Source: an uncultured Pseudomonadales bacterium (GTDB lineage: Bacteria > Pseudomonadota > Gammaproteobacteria > Pseudomonadales > Azotimanducaceae). From it: a stretch of 64,000 nt of DNA. Positions 19,035-28,657 of this stretch are shown here, in pieces; the stretch's first letter is position 1; each line of letters starts with the position of its first letter. Both the position numbers and the translations under genes were made by a program. The notes under the pieces are model-generated. The model had not been told where the DNA came from and did no database searches. It was given only the letters and a program-made list of their open reading frames with translations. The stretch spans positions 41,665-105,664 of the forward strand of contig CAMYJX010000042.1 of assembly GCA_947258825.1 (NCBI GenBank), read 5' to 3'.

Positions 19035-20528
19035 TCAGCTGAGGTAGCGGTGCTCCAGGTGGCGCCGGAAGACGCCGGGGTCCAGCGGGCTGCCGGTGGC
19101 TGCTGCCAGCAACGCCTGAGCGCTGTGCAGGCGGCCCTGACTGTGGATGTTCTGGCGCAGCCAGTCCATCAGCGGTATGAAGTTTCCCTGGGCAATCTGC
19201 GCCGGCAGGTCGTCGATCGCGTCTGAAGCACTCTGGAACCATTGCGCCGCCTTCATCGCGCCGATGGTGTAGGTGGGGAAGTAGCCGATGAGCCCCGCAT
19301 ACCAGTGCACGTCCTGCATGACGCCGTCTCTGTGGTTGTCGTGGGTCGGCCGCGCCAGAAGCGCGCGCATACGGGCGTCCCAGGCCTCGGGCAGGTCGGC
19401 GATGGTCAGGCTGCCTTCCAGCAGCGGCTGCTCCAGCTCGAAGCGAAGGATGACATGCAGGGGGTAGGTCAGCTCGTCGGCGTCGACGCGAATCAGCCCG
19501 CGCCGGACTCGGGTGCTGAGGCGGTACAGATTCTCCGCCGACCAGGTAGGGTCCTGCTCCCGCGCGCCAAAAGCTTCGCGCATCAGCGGCGCGGCGAAGG
19601 TCAGAAATTCGCGGGATCGGCAGGTCTGCATTTCGACGAGCAGCGACTGGCTTTCATGCACGGCCATTCCCAACGCGTTGCCGACAGGCTGATTGCGCCA
19701 GGCTTGCGGCAGGCCCTGCTCGTACATCGCGTGCCCGGTTTCGTGCAGCACGCCCATCAGTCCTTCGAGAAAGTTCTGCTCGTTGAACCGTGTCGTGATC
19801 CGGACGTCATCGGGTACGCCGCCGCAGAACGGATGATGGCTGACGTCCAACCTGCCGTGGTCGAAGTCGAAACCCAGGGTCTGCATGAGCTTGAGCCCCA
19901 GGGTCCGCTGCTGCTCCGCGCGGAAAGGTCCCGTGGGCATCTTAACGTAACGGGTGCTTTGCTTTTCGATCACCTTGTCTACCATGTCAGGTAGAAAGGA
20001 TTTCAGCTCGTTGAACCAGCCGCTCACCGTCGCCGAGTCGAGGCCCGGCTCGTACTCGTCCAGCAGGGCGTCGTAGGCGGCCAGACCCTTGAGATCCCCG
20101 AGGCGCTGCGCCTTCTCTCGGGTCAGGCTCAGCAGCTCTTCCAGCAGCGGCTGCATGCTCAGCCATTCGTTGGCCTCGCGCAGGCTTCGCCATGCCTGCT
20201 CGCAGCGCACGGAAACACTGCTCAGGCGGGCTACCAGGTCGTCGGGCAACGCGCGCGCGCGTGACCAGGCGCGTTGAATCTCCCCGAGGTTTGCGCGCTG
20301 CCAGTCGTTCAGCGCCTGGTCGGCTGCAGCGTCGGCCAACCAGTCCTGCAGCCGATCATCGCAAACGAGCCGGTGAATCGTGGTGTTGAGCGCGGCCATG
20401 GCCTCGGCGCGGGCCGCGCCGCCGCCTGACGGCATCATTGCCGCCTCGTCCCATCCGGTAATGGCGGCGATGTGCTGCAGGTGACCAACCTGACGAAAAT
20501 GATCTTCCAGCTCGACGTAGGCGCTCAT
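19035..20528 (-). CDS. M32 family metallocarboxypeptidase
   Basis: This 497-residue enzyme removes C-terminal residues from peptides in the cytoplasm. The zinc site HETGHAMYEQGLP (HExxH) and the downstream HESQSLLVE glutamate are present, as are the M32 stretches DVRITTRFNEQNF and HPFCGG. Length is normal for the Taq-type carboxypeptidase family. It begins MSAYVELEDHFRQVGHLQHI, typical of proteobacterial members. The name is often given as carboxypeptidase M32. Confidence 0.93.
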   Translation of the reverse strand: MSAYVELEDHFRQVGHLQHIAAITGWDEAAMMPSGGGAARAEAMAALNTTIHRLVCDDRLQDWLADAAADQALNDWQRANLGEIQRAWSRARALPDDLVARLSSVSVRCEQAWRSLREANEWLSMQPLLEELLSLTREKAQRLGDLKGLAAYDALLDEYEPGLDSATVSGWFNELKSFLPDMVDKVIEKQSTRYVKMPTGPFRAEQQRTLGLKLMQTLGFDFDHGRLDVSHHPFCGGVPDDVRITTRFNEQNFLEGLMGVLHETGHAMYEQGLPQAWRNQPVGNALGMAVHESQSLLVEMQTCRSREFLTFAAPLMREAFGAREQDPTWSAENLYRLSTRVRRGLIRVDADELTYPLHVILRFELEQPLLEGSLTIADLPEAWDARMRALLARPTHDNHRDGVMQDVHWYAGLIGYFPTYTIGAMKAAQWFQSASDAIDDLPAQIAQGNFIPLMDWLRQNIHSQGRLHSAQALLAAATGSPLDPGVFRRHLEHRYLS

Positions 20529-20566
20529 GAGTTGTCCCTCTGCACTCGCTGAGGCTAGGTGTCAGC

Positions 20567-21118
20567 TTACAGATCCGCCATCGTGCGGATGGGCCGGCTG
20601 CCATCCCAGGCGGCGCACACTTCGGCAATGCGTCCGAACACGGCTTCGATCTCGGGCTTGCGCTCTACCACCTCCAGCATGCAGCCCATCAGCGGACGGG
20701 TATCGTAGTAGGCGAACCAGGCGTTGCCCGTGTTGCCGATGTTCGCGGTGGGGTAGCCCAACTGCTCGAAGTAGGCGCTGTCGGCGTCGATATCGTGGGT
20801 CCACACGCACATGTGATGAAAACCCATCCCCGAACCGGCCGGCACGCTGTCGCGGTAGGCGCAGGGTTTGTCCGTTGTTGGCTGGATCAGCTCGACCTGT
20901 ACCGGTCCTGCCTGGGCGAGCGCTACCTTCATTGCAAGCTCGCTGGGCTCGCCCCGATAACGGATTTCCTTGAACGCGGGGCCGTGCTCGGCGACGAAAA
21001 AAGGCCCCACGCCCATTTCGTCCACCCATTTCCGCATGGCTGCATCCAGGTCGTCGACGACCCACGCGTTCTGGAAAAGGCTGCGGTCCGTCGGCTTGTC
21101 GGCAATCGCCCTGGTCAC
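20567..21118 (-). CDS. VOC family protein
   Basis: This protein of about 183 residues has a vicinal-oxygen-chelate fold: NAWVVDDLDAAMRKWVDEMGVGPFFV at the start and FHHMCVWTHDIDADSAYFEQLGYP in the second module, with histidine and glutamate ligand positions (VELIQPT, LEVVERKP). Related proteins include methylmalonyl-CoA epimerase-like enzymes and ring-cleavage dioxygenases; the substrate cannot be told. The GTG start at 21118 is chosen because AGGGAGG lies six bases upstream; an earlier in-frame start would add 70 residues of non-family sequence. Confidence 0.8.
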   Translation of the reverse strand: MTRAIADKPTDRSLFQNAWVVDDLDAAMRKWVDEMGVGPFFVAEHGPAFKEIRYRGEPSELAMKVALAQAGPVQVELIQPTTDKPCAYRDSVPAGSGMGFHHMCVWTHDIDADSAYFEQLGYPTANIGNTGNAWFAYYDTRPLMGCMLEVVERKPEIEAVFGRIAEVCAAWDGSRPIRTMADL

Positions 21119-21186
21119 GGTTAACCTCCCTGGTCGCGACGCCTTAGCATAGGCGGCCGGTGGAGGCGGGGCAACGGCGTCAGCCT

Positions 21187-21762
21187 TCAGTGGAAGTCCG
21201 TCGGGTCGTTGATGTTCCGGAAGGCGTCTGCCTCGCCGATGCAGACCTCTCTGGTGTCCAGAGTCTCCAGCCAGCCGTGCACGCTCCGCTGACCGGATTC
21301 GAGATAGCGCTTCAGGCTCGGCCGGCAATCGGCGCGCAGCAGCAGATACAGCGGCTGCCTGCGCTGGCCGTCGTGGGCCACGGCTGCTGCGCCCGAATTC
21401 AGCCCGTCCGTGAGCCTGCTGACGATGTCGCCGGGCAGGTTGGGGCCGTCTCCAGGGCAGGCGAACAGCAGGGGTGTGCTGACGATGTCCAGAGCCGCGA
21501 CGATCCCGGCCAGCGGGCCGGCATAGTCCGGCAGCGTGTCCGCCACGACCGGACCGTAATCCCTGTAGGTTTCCGCGTTACGATTCGCGCTGATCAGCAA
21601 CTGCTGCACCTGGGGCGCAAGCATTGCCGCCACCCGCGCCACCAGCGGCTGTCCCTGAAATTCGAGCAGCGGCTTGTCTGCGCCGCCCACGCGCTGACCG
21701 CGTCCGCCACAGAGGATCAGACCCGTGATCTGCTCGCGTCCTTCTGGCCGCGTGGACGGCAT
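21187..21762 (-). CDS. mobA: Molybdenum cofactor guanylyltransferase
   Basis: This protein of about 191 residues attaches GMP to molybdopterin to make the bis-MGD cofactor. It shows the nucleotidyltransferase loop LILCGGRGQRVGGADKPLL, then ISANRNAETY, DTLPDYAGPLAG and FACPGDGPNLP. ATG at 21762 is chosen because it precedes the domain closely. It is 35 bases after the aldo/keto reductase gene on the same strand. No molybdoenzyme gene is in the window. Confidence 0.9.
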   Translation of the reverse strand: MPSTRPEGREQITGLILCGGRGQRVGGADKPLLEFQGQPLVARVAAMLAPQVQQLLISANRNAETYRDYGPVVADTLPDYAGPLAGIVAALDIVSTPLLFACPGDGPNLPGDIVSRLTDGLNSGAAAVAHDGQRRQPLYLLLRADCRPSLKRYLESGQRSVHGWLETLDTREVCIGEADAFRNINDPTDFH

Positions 21763-21797
21763 GCGCTGTCCTCGGGAGCCGCCCTCGGTAGCCGCCC

Positions 21798-22805
21798 TCA
21801 GCGATACCCTTCCAGAATCGGCCGCTTGGGCAGCTGCCACCAGGCCGCGTCACACGCGTCCCGCAGCTCCTCGTCCAGGGTTACCTCCAGCGCCGCGACG
21901 TTGGCGTCCAGCTGCTCCGCTCGGCTGGCGCCGATGATGGCGGAAGTGATGCCTTGCTGCTGCAGCACCCAGGCCACCGCGACGCTCACCAGGTTCAGGC
22001 CCCGGTCCTTGGCCAGCCGATCGAGCTGGCTGGTCGCCTGCAGCTGCAGATCGTCCCAGTAGCGCTCCTGGTAACGGGCGGCCGCCGTTCCCAGGGTAAA
22101 CCGGGTGTTGTCCTGGGGCGCCTGCCCTGCCTGGTATTTGCCCGACAGCAGGCCGCCGGCGATGGGATTGTAGACCAGCACGCCCAGGCCCTCGTCCCGA
22201 CACAGCGGCAGCAGTTCGGTTTCGATGTCCCGGTACAGCAGGTTGTAGCGCGGCTGCACGGACGCGTAGCGGGTGAGGTTCAGGCGATCGGCGGTCGCCA
22301 GCGCCTGTCCCAGTCGCCAGGCCGGATAGTTGGAGCAGCCGATGTAGCGTACCTTGCCTGATCGCACCAGATCGTCGAAGGCGCGCAGGGTTTCCTCGAT
22401 GGGCACCGCTGGGTCGAAGGCGTGCGCCTGATAGAGGTCGATGTAGTCCGTCTGCAGGCGTTGCAGGCTCGCCTCCACGGATTCGACGATATGCTGTCGC
22501 GACAGGCCGAAGCTGTTCGGACCCCGGCGGGTGGGCGCCCAGCACTTGGTCGCCAGAATCAGCTTGTCGCGGTTGGCCCGGTTTTGCATCCAGCGGCCGA
22601 TGATGGCCTCGGTGTCTCCGGTGGTGTCGAGGTTCCCGCCCAGCGGGTAGGCATCCGCCGTATCCAGAAACACCAGCCGGCGCTCGAAGGCGGCGTCGAG
22701 AATTCTCTCGCTGCCGGCTTCGTCCACCTGCAGGCCAAACGTCATTGTGCCCAGGCACAGGCTCGGCACCTGCAGGCCGCTGCGGCCCAGTCGTCTCAGT
22801 TCCAT
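21798..22805 (-). CDS. Aldo/keto reductase
   Basis: This 335-residue NADPH-dependent TIM-barrel enzyme has the tetrad DTADAYPLGG (D, Y), LILATKCW (K) and LYQAHAFDP (H), and the cofactor end ITSAIIGASRAEQLDANV. It resembles YajO/Gpr-type AKRs. The ATG at 22805 has AGGAGG seven bases upstream, better than TTG at 22811. It is the middle gene of a minus-strand run with the esterase upstream and mobA downstream. Confidence 0.92.
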   Translation of the reverse strand: MELRRLGRSGLQVPSLCLGTMTFGLQVDEAGSERILDAAFERRLVFLDTADAYPLGGNLDTTGDTEAIIGRWMQNRANRDKLILATKCWAPTRRGPNSFGLSRQHIVESVEASLQRLQTDYIDLYQAHAFDPAVPIEETLRAFDDLVRSGKVRYIGCSNYPAWRLGQALATADRLNLTRYASVQPRYNLLYRDIETELLPLCRDEGLGVLVYNPIAGGLLSGKYQAGQAPQDNTRFTLGTAAARYQERYWDDLQLQATSQLDRLAKDRGLNLVSVAVAWVLQQQGITSAIIGASRAEQLDANVAALEVTLDEELRDACDAAWWQLPKRPILEGYR

Positions 22806-22819
22806 GATCAAACCTCCTG

Positions 22820-24298
22820 TCAGCGAATGCCGGCCCAGGCTTCCCGTTCGGGTCCTTCCGGGTCTGTCACCAGTCCCGACTCGGTGTCGAAGCGCATGGT
22901 TTCTCTCTGCTCCAGCGTGTACGGGGCCCAGCCCGGGTCCAGATCGCGGATGAACGCGATCCAGGCCTGGTGCATGGTGGTCGCCACCGTCTGGGGAACT
23001 TCGCCGGGCCCCAGAAAGACATCCACACCCGGCTTGTCGAGGTTGTCGAAAGCAAAGGGGATCTCCAGGGCGTGGGTCGCCTTCAGCTTGCCGTCGAACT
23101 GTCGCGAGGCCCAGCAGAACCAGTACATCCAGCTTGGCGTGCCGGGGTCCGCTGCCGCGCGGGCTTCGAGCAGGCGCACGGCGGGCATGCGGAAGGTGAA
23201 ATCCGTGGTAAGGGCGACGGCCAGCTCGCCCGGGCCGGCGTCGGGGCGGAGCTTGCGCAATATCTCCAGCACCTTGTCGGCGCCGTAGTGCTCGCCCAGG
23301 CGGGCAAGGCGCGCTTCATCCGTGTTGTAGTACTCCCACAGGGTGGTCTCGTCGGCGTTGGTGCCTGTCAGCACCGGAATGCCGTTGGATGCGCCCTTGG
23401 CTATCAGCTTCAACGGGCTGTCCGGCAACGCCTCGGTGCCGTGCACCGGGTAGAAGGCCTGCACGGGCACGCCCAGGGTTTCGTTGGCGTCGATGCCCTG
23501 GTCCAGCTGCTCCGCCACCTGCTTCTGCGCGTCCAGAATCGCCTGGGCGTCCAGTGCCTGCAGGGTCATGGGATTGTCTGCGTCTGCGGCTTCCAGAAAC
23601 CGGTCGGCGACCACCTTTGCCGCTTCTCTGGGCAGCGTGTGCTGGGCGCCGCCGCTCTGGGGAATGGCGGCGCGGAACAGGCCTCGGGCCAGCGGGCTCG
23701 CCAGCAGGGTGCACACGCTGAAGGCGCCGGCGGACTCGCCGGCAATAGTAATTCGCTGCGGATCGCCGCCGAAGTTGGCGATGTTGTCGTTCACCCAGCG
23801 CAGCGCGGCGATCTGATCCAGGGTGCCGTTAACCCCGGAGGTGGCGAACGCCTCGCCGAAGCGGGAAAGATCGGTAAAACCCAGCGCGCCCAGGCGGTAG
23901 TTGATGCTGACCACCACGATGTCGCCGTTGCGGGCGAATTGGGCACCGTTGTACCAGGGCACGTTGCCCTGACCCGTGCGGTAGGCGCCACCGTGAATCC
24001 AGAACAGCACCGGCCGCCGCGCATCGTCGATGGCCGGGGTGGCGATGTTCAGGGCCAGGCAGTCTTCATCCCAACGCACCGGGACGGCGGCGGTCATGCC
24101 GCCGGTGGGATACTGGGGTGCGGCGGGGTAGAACTTCAGCGCCTGTCGGGTCTGTTTCCAGCCGTCGTGGGGTTCCGGCGCCCGGAAGCGGCGTGGGCCG
24201 GTGGGCGGTGCGGCGTAAGGGATGCCGGAAAACAGCAATACGCCTTCTTTCTCACGTCCCTCGACCGGGCCGTGAGTGGTCTGAGCAATGGTCACCAT
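22820..24298 (-). CDS. Type B carboxylesterase
   Basis: This 492-residue alpha/beta hydrolase hydrolyses carboxylic esters. It shows GIPYAAPPTGPRRFRAPEP, the EDCLALNI signature, the oxyanion HGGAYRTGQG and the nucleophile GESAGAFSVC. The acid is likely in TNADETTLWEYY and the catalytic histidine in LKATHALEIPFAF. No signal peptide is seen, so it should be cytoplasmic. It ends 14 bases before the aldo/keto reductase gene. Confidence 0.92.
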   Translation of the reverse strand: MVTIAQTTHGPVEGREKEGVLLFSGIPYAAPPTGPRRFRAPEPHDGWKQTRQALKFYPAAPQYPTGGMTAAVPVRWDEDCLALNIATPAIDDARRPVLFWIHGGAYRTGQGNVPWYNGAQFARNGDIVVVSINYRLGALGFTDLSRFGEAFATSGVNGTLDQIAALRWVNDNIANFGGDPQRITIAGESAGAFSVCTLLASPLARGLFRAAIPQSGGAQHTLPREAAKVVADRFLEAADADNPMTLQALDAQAILDAQKQVAEQLDQGIDANETLGVPVQAFYPVHGTEALPDSPLKLIAKGASNGIPVLTGTNADETTLWEYYNTDEARLARLGEHYGADKVLEILRKLRPDAGPGELAVALTTDFTFRMPAVRLLEARAAADPGTPSWMYWFCWASRQFDGKLKATHALEIPFAFDNLDKPGVDVFLGPGEVPQTVATTMHQAWIAFIRDLDPGWAPYTLEQRETMRFDTESGLVTDPEGPEREAWAGIR

Positions 24299-24331
24299 GG
24301 TGCCTCTTGTGCTGGGTGCGGTTTCAACCTC

Positions 24332-26344
24332 TTAGGGTACCGCCTCGCCGGTTTCCGGGCCACCGGGGAACGCCGGGCGGGGGGTGACGATGGGGAAGCG
24401 CCGGTCGAACTGGTCGAACAGCTCGCGGAGCGCCGCCAGGCCCGCGACGTCGCCGTCGATCTCGAGATCCCCGGCGGAGATGAGATCCACTGCCGTCACC
24501 AGCCCCATCATCATTCGTTTGAAGTTCAGGCTCGTCAGCGTCAGCGTCGCGTCGGGCGCGTCGACTGCCTTGTCGGCAAAGGCATGCAGCACAGAATTCT
24601 GCACGCTCAGCAGGTACCGCTTGTCCAGATCCGGAAAGCTCAGGTTCAGATGCAGCCGCACGCCGTCGGCTTTCGGCCCGTTCAGCCGCACGGCCATGGT
24701 CTGAAACAAGTTTTCCAACGGCATGCCGCGGGCGATGCCCTCGCTGGCCTGGTAGCCGGATTCCGAGCGGGGCGCTCCGTGCCTCAGCTCCAGCGCGCCG
24801 CACAGGAAGAAGTTGCGCCAGGGGGCGGACTCGGACTGAAAGCCCAGCTGTTCCAGCGCATCGGCCTGCAGCGCTCGGGCCTGGGCGTGTTCCGGCTCGG
24901 TCATCATCACGTGATTGAGCACCTCCACCACCCAGCGGTAATCGCCGTCGGCAAAGGACTGCCGGGCTTTCTCCACGATGGCGTCCGCGCCGCCCATGTA
25001 TGCCAGGTAGCGGCGGCCGGCTTCCGACGGCGGCAAGGGATATAGGCTGGCCGGGTTGCCGTCGAAGTAGCCGAGGTACTTCACGTACACGGCTCGCACG
25101 TTGTGGTGCACCGTGCCGTAGTAGCCGCGGTTGGCGAACTCCTTGCCCAGGCTGTCCGGCAGTTGAATCTGCTCGGCGATCTCCTCTTTGGTGTAACCGT
25201 GATTGGCCAGGCGCAGGGTCTGGTCATGGATGTACTTGTACAGATCGCGCTGCTTTTTCAGGTATTCCAAAGCCGCGTCCCGGCCCCAAATCGGCCAGTG
25301 GTGGGACGCGAACTGCACTTCCAGCCGCTCTCCGAAGCGTTCGATGGACTCGTTGATCTGGGCGCTCCAGGCCAGCGCGTCGCGTACCTGGGCGCCGCGC
25401 GGCGTGTACACGTTGTGCAGGTGATGGGATGTGATCTCCGACATGCACAGCGCGCGGAACTGCGGCAGGTAGAACACGAACTCCGCCGGCGCCTCGGTGC
25501 CGGGGGTCATCTGAAACTCGATCTCGACGCCGTCGATGGTTCTGCTCTCACCGCTGTTCCGGACGGTGTCGTTGGGCACCACGAAGCCCGTCGTTCCCAT
25601 GGACAGGGCAGCGCCGAGGCCGGTGGAGACGAAGCCGTCGGGTCCCGGCGGCAGCAGGTTGCCGTACATGTAGGTGGCGCGCCGGTTCATCACGTTGCCG
25701 GCCAGCACGTTCTCGCTCAGCGACTCGTCGACGAAGTGCTCGGGCGCGATCACGGCCACGGCGCCGGACTCTGCATCCTCGGCGCTGATCACGCCGAGCA
25801 CGCCGGCGAAGTGGTCGACGTGGCTGTGCGTATGAATGACCGCCACCACCGGGCGCTGACCCAGATGCGCGTTGGCCAGGTCGAGGGCCGCCCGGGACGC
25901 TTCCGCCGACGTCAGCGGATCCACCACGATCCACCCCGTGTCCCCGCGAATCAGGGTCATGTTGGCGATGTCGAAGGAGCGCACTTGGTAGAGGCCGTCT
26001 GACACCTCGAACAGGCCGTGGTGATGAGCGTTCAGCTGTGCCTGGCGCCAGAGGCTGGGATTGACGGTGTCGGGGGCCGGGCCATCGAGAAAGTCGAAGC
26101 CGCTGAGGTCGTAGGCCGGGCGCCTGCCGTTGCCGTGCATGATGGTCAGTGGGTCCAGGGTCGCGATGAAGCCGCGGGCGGCGTTGTCGAAGCTGCGCCG
26201 ATCGTCGAAGGGCAGGGCATCCAGAACGGCCCGATTGCTGTCCCGGGTATGGGGCGAGGCGGGCTTGCTCGCCTGCTGCTCTGCAGACAGGCGCGCGGAT
26301 TCGCCGGCGGCAACCTGCGCTCGCTTCGATTGTTCCGTGGTCAT
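24332..26344 (-). CDS. Alkyl sulfatase, SdsA1-like metallo-beta-lactamase
   Basis: This 670-residue enzyme matches linear alkylsulfatases that release inorganic sulfate from alkyl sulfate esters. The zinc motif THSHVDHFAGVLG lies at about 175, followed by AEFVFYLPQFRALCMSE, a helical dimerisation domain (LAYMGGADAIVEKARQSF) and a C-terminal SCP2-like domain (RYLLSVQNSVLHAF). No clear secretion signal is seen. It runs upstream of a carboxylesterase on the same strand, consistent with ester use as a carbon and sulfur source. Confidence 0.92.
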   Translation of the reverse strand: MTTEQSKRAQVAAGESARLSAEQQASKPASPHTRDSNRAVLDALPFDDRRSFDNAARGFIATLDPLTIMHGNGRRPAYDLSGFDFLDGPAPDTVNPSLWRQAQLNAHHHGLFEVSDGLYQVRSFDIANMTLIRGDTGWIVVDPLTSAEASRAALDLANAHLGQRPVVAVIHTHSHVDHFAGVLGVISAEDAESGAVAVIAPEHFVDESLSENVLAGNVMNRRATYMYGNLLPPGPDGFVSTGLGAALSMGTTGFVVPNDTVRNSGESRTIDGVEIEFQMTPGTEAPAEFVFYLPQFRALCMSEITSHHLHNVYTPRGAQVRDALAWSAQINESIERFGERLEVQFASHHWPIWGRDAALEYLKKQRDLYKYIHDQTLRLANHGYTKEEIAEQIQLPDSLGKEFANRGYYGTVHHNVRAVYVKYLGYFDGNPASLYPLPPSEAGRRYLAYMGGADAIVEKARQSFADGDYRWVVEVLNHVMMTEPEHAQARALQADALEQLGFQSESAPWRNFFLCGALELRHGAPRSESGYQASEGIARGMPLENLFQTMAVRLNGPKADGVRLHLNLSFPDLDKRYLLSVQNSVLHAFADKAVDAPDATLTLTSLNFKRMMMGLVTAVDLISAGDLEIDGDVAGLAALRELFDQFDRRFPIVTPRPAFPGGPETGEAVP

Positions 26345-26415
26345 GTTCGGGTCTTCCGTAGCTGCGGTCGTGCAGAGAATGCTAACGTAAATTTCCCTTC
26401 GGCCGGGTCAGCGAT

Positions 26416-27117
26416 ATGCAGATACCCCGAGCACCACATTCATGGAACCTGAGTCCCCGTCAGGCGGTTGCCGTTCAGCAGCGGCTGCGGGGACGCGTCC
26501 GTCTGCAGCCGGCACCCGTGCCCCGTTACCTGGTCGGCCTGGACTGTGCGTTTCTCGACGATCAGATCATCGGGGTGGCGGTGCTTTGGGATGTACAGAG
26601 ATGCCGGGTTGTGGAAACCCGAGGCGCCAGAGACCGTCTGCGTTTTCCCTATGTGCCCGGGTTGCTGTCGTTTCGCGAGCTGCCGGTCCTGCTCCGAGTG
26701 CTGCGCCGGCTGCAGATGCCCTTTCAAGGCGTCATGTGCGACGGTCAGGGCATCGCCCATCCGCGACGTCTGGGCCTGGCCTCTCATCTCGGGGTCATCC
26801 TCGACATGCCCACCGTTGGCTGCGCCAAGTCCCGCCTGTGCGGCACCCACCATGAGCCCGCCGGGGCCCGCGGTTCCGTTGCCCCGCTGCTGGATGGAGA
26901 CGAGCGTATCGGCAGTGTGGTCCGAACCCGCGACGGCGTGAACCCGCTGTTCGTCAGCCCCGGACATCGGGTCGACCATGCCAGCAGCGTGGCCTGGGTT
27001 CTGGCCTGCGGGGCGGGTTATCGGCTGCCGGAACCCACCCGGCTGGCCGATCAGCTGGTAGGCGAGTACAAGCGCCGGGGGCGCTTTCGTGGTGGGGTGC
27101 GTCCACCGGTTCCGTAG
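26416..27117 (+). CDS. nfi: Endonuclease V
   Basis: This 233-residue DNA repair enzyme cuts near deaminated bases such as inosine. Family elements are VGLDCAF with its metal-binding Asp, FPYVPGLLSFRELPVLL, CDGQGIAHPRRLGLASHLG and VGCAKSRLCG. The C-terminal HRVDHASSVAWVLACG is typical. It is divergent from the alkylsulfatase gene, and convergent with the symporter gene. Confidence 0.93.
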   Translation: MQIPRAPHSWNLSPRQAVAVQQRLRGRVRLQPAPVPRYLVGLDCAFLDDQIIGVAVLWDVQRCRVVETRGARDRLRFPYVPGLLSFRELPVLLRVLRRLQMPFQGVMCDGQGIAHPRRLGLASHLGVILDMPTVGCAKSRLCGTHHEPAGARGSVAPLLDGDERIGSVVRTRDGVNPLFVSPGHRVDHASSVAWVLACGAGYRLPEPTRLADQLVGEYKRRGRFRGGVRPPVP

Positions 27118-27140
27118 CCGTCGGCCTGGCGGTCGTGGTT

Positions 27141-28523
27141 CTAACCAGCGCGACGATTCAGCGCCTCGAAATATCTGCCTGCGGCGGCTTTGACCCTGGG
27201 GGCCAGCAGCAGCGCGGAGGTCATGGTGGGAATCGCCATCAGCGCGAAAGCCCCGTCGATGATGCTGACGGCAGCCTCGATCGTGACCACGCTGGCGATG
27301 ATGATGAATCCCAGATAAACCCATCGGTAGTGCCCGCTGTGGTGCGCGCCGAACAGAAAGCTCGCGCATTGGGTGCCGTAGAACGAGTAGGTAAGAATGG
27401 TGGTGCCGGCGAAGCAGACGACGCAGGCGAAGAGGATGACCAGCCCGGGGGTGCCCAGCAGCTGCTCGAAGGCTGCCGCGGTCAGGGTGACCCCGTTGCC
27501 CGCGCCGTCGGTCTGCCAGACCCCGGACAGCAGAATCATGAACGCGGTAGCGGAGCAGATCAGCAGGGTATCGATCACCGGTCCCAGCATGGCCACCAGA
27601 CCCTCCCTCACGGGCTCCCGGGTTTTAGCGGCCCCATGGGCCATTGATTCGGTGCCGATGCCGGCTTCGTTCGAGTAGGCGCCGCGCTGAACGCCGTACA
27701 GGATAACCGCCAGCAGGGCGCCGCCGCCGGCGGCTCTGCCGGTAAAAGCGTCCTCCACAATCAGTGCGAACACGCCGGGCACCCGCTCCAGGTTCAGCAG
27801 CAGCCCGGTTACCGCGGCGCCGATGTACAGCAGGCTCATGGCGGGAACGATGCGTGAGGCCACCTTGGCGATTCGTTTCAGCCCGCCGAAGATCACCGAC
27901 CCGGTGATCAGCGCGATCAGAAAGCCGGCGGTGAGGTTGAACGATAGCGGGTCGCTTTCCTCGAGCAGCCAACCGTTGCCGACGAACAGCACGTCCCGCA
28001 GGATCTGCACCAGCTGATTCGCCTGCAGCGCTGGCAGGGCGCCGATGAGACCGACCAGGGCGAACGCGTAGGCCAGGAAGTGCCAGCGCCTGTTCAGGCC
28101 CTCGCGAATGACGTACATGGGCCCCCCCTGCAGCTCGCCGGCGGAATCGCGGCCGCGGTACATCACCGCCAGCGTGCAGGTGAAAAACTTGGTGGCAATG
28201 CCGAGGATCGCCGTCATCCACATCCAGAAGATCGCGCCCGGCCCGCCGATGGCGATGGCCAGCGCGACCCCGGCGATGTTGCCCATGCCGATGGTCCCAG
28301 CCAGCGCCGAAGAAAGCGCCTGAAAATGCGTGATCTGTCCGGGGTCGTTTTCCTTGTTGTACTTTCCCCGCAGCAGATCGATGGCGTGAGGCAGATGGCG
28401 AAACGGGACGAAGCGCGCGTAGATGAGAAAGAACAGCCCGCCGCCGAGCAGCAGCGCCAGCAGCCAGGGTCCCCAGGCATAGTCCGCAAATGCTTTTGCC
28501 AGGTTCTGGAAGTTTTCGAGCAT
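27141..28523 (-). CDS. Sodium:alanine symporter family protein
   Basis: This 460-residue protein belongs to the AGCS family of sodium-coupled amino-acid symporters. It has about eleven membrane segments, with family signatures GTIGMGNIAGVALAIAIGGPGAIFWMW, LQGGPMYVI, AYSNEAGIGTESMAHGAAKT and GTTILTYSFYG. ATG at 28523 is chosen because it gives the typical N-terminus; the frame stays open for 116 codons upstream without family similarity. Alanine or glycine is the expected substrate. The sodium gradient would come from Nqr. Confidence 0.92.
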   Translation of the reverse strand: MLENFQNLAKAFADYAWGPWLLALLLGGGLFFLIYARFVPFRHLPHAIDLLRGKYNKENDPGQITHFQALSSALAGTIGMGNIAGVALAIAIGGPGAIFWMWMTAILGIATKFFTCTLAVMYRGRDSAGELQGGPMYVIREGLNRRWHFLAYAFALVGLIGALPALQANQLVQILRDVLFVGNGWLLEESDPLSFNLTAGFLIALITGSVIFGGLKRIAKVASRIVPAMSLLYIGAAVTGLLLNLERVPGVFALIVEDAFTGRAAGGGALLAVILYGVQRGAYSNEAGIGTESMAHGAAKTREPVREGLVAMLGPVIDTLLICSATAFMILLSGVWQTDGAGNGVTLTAAAFEQLLGTPGLVILFACVVCFAGTTILTYSFYGTQCASFLFGAHHSGHYRWVYLGFIIIASVVTIEAAVSIIDGAFALMAIPTMTSALLLAPRVKAAAGRYFEALNRRAG

Positions 28524-28657
28524 GCGGGCCGTCGCGGCATCCGGCGGTTCCGGGTGGGCCACCGTAGCCGTTTTCGGAAGTTGGTGCACGCGGGTCTTTG
28601 CAAAGGCTGGTCCTGGCCGCGTTGACAGCGGACACGCGGTCGCTTTAAGTGCGCACC

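Noticed and set aside
22970..25045. 691-codon open frame on the plus strand
   Set aside because: It is antisense to the carboxylesterase and alkylsulfatase genes, both with clear motifs. Long shadow frames are expected at this GC content.
28622..28650. Promoter with TTGACA before queF
   Set aside because: The -35 is perfect but the matching -10 is poor (TTAAGT), and the start of transcription would fall on the ATG.
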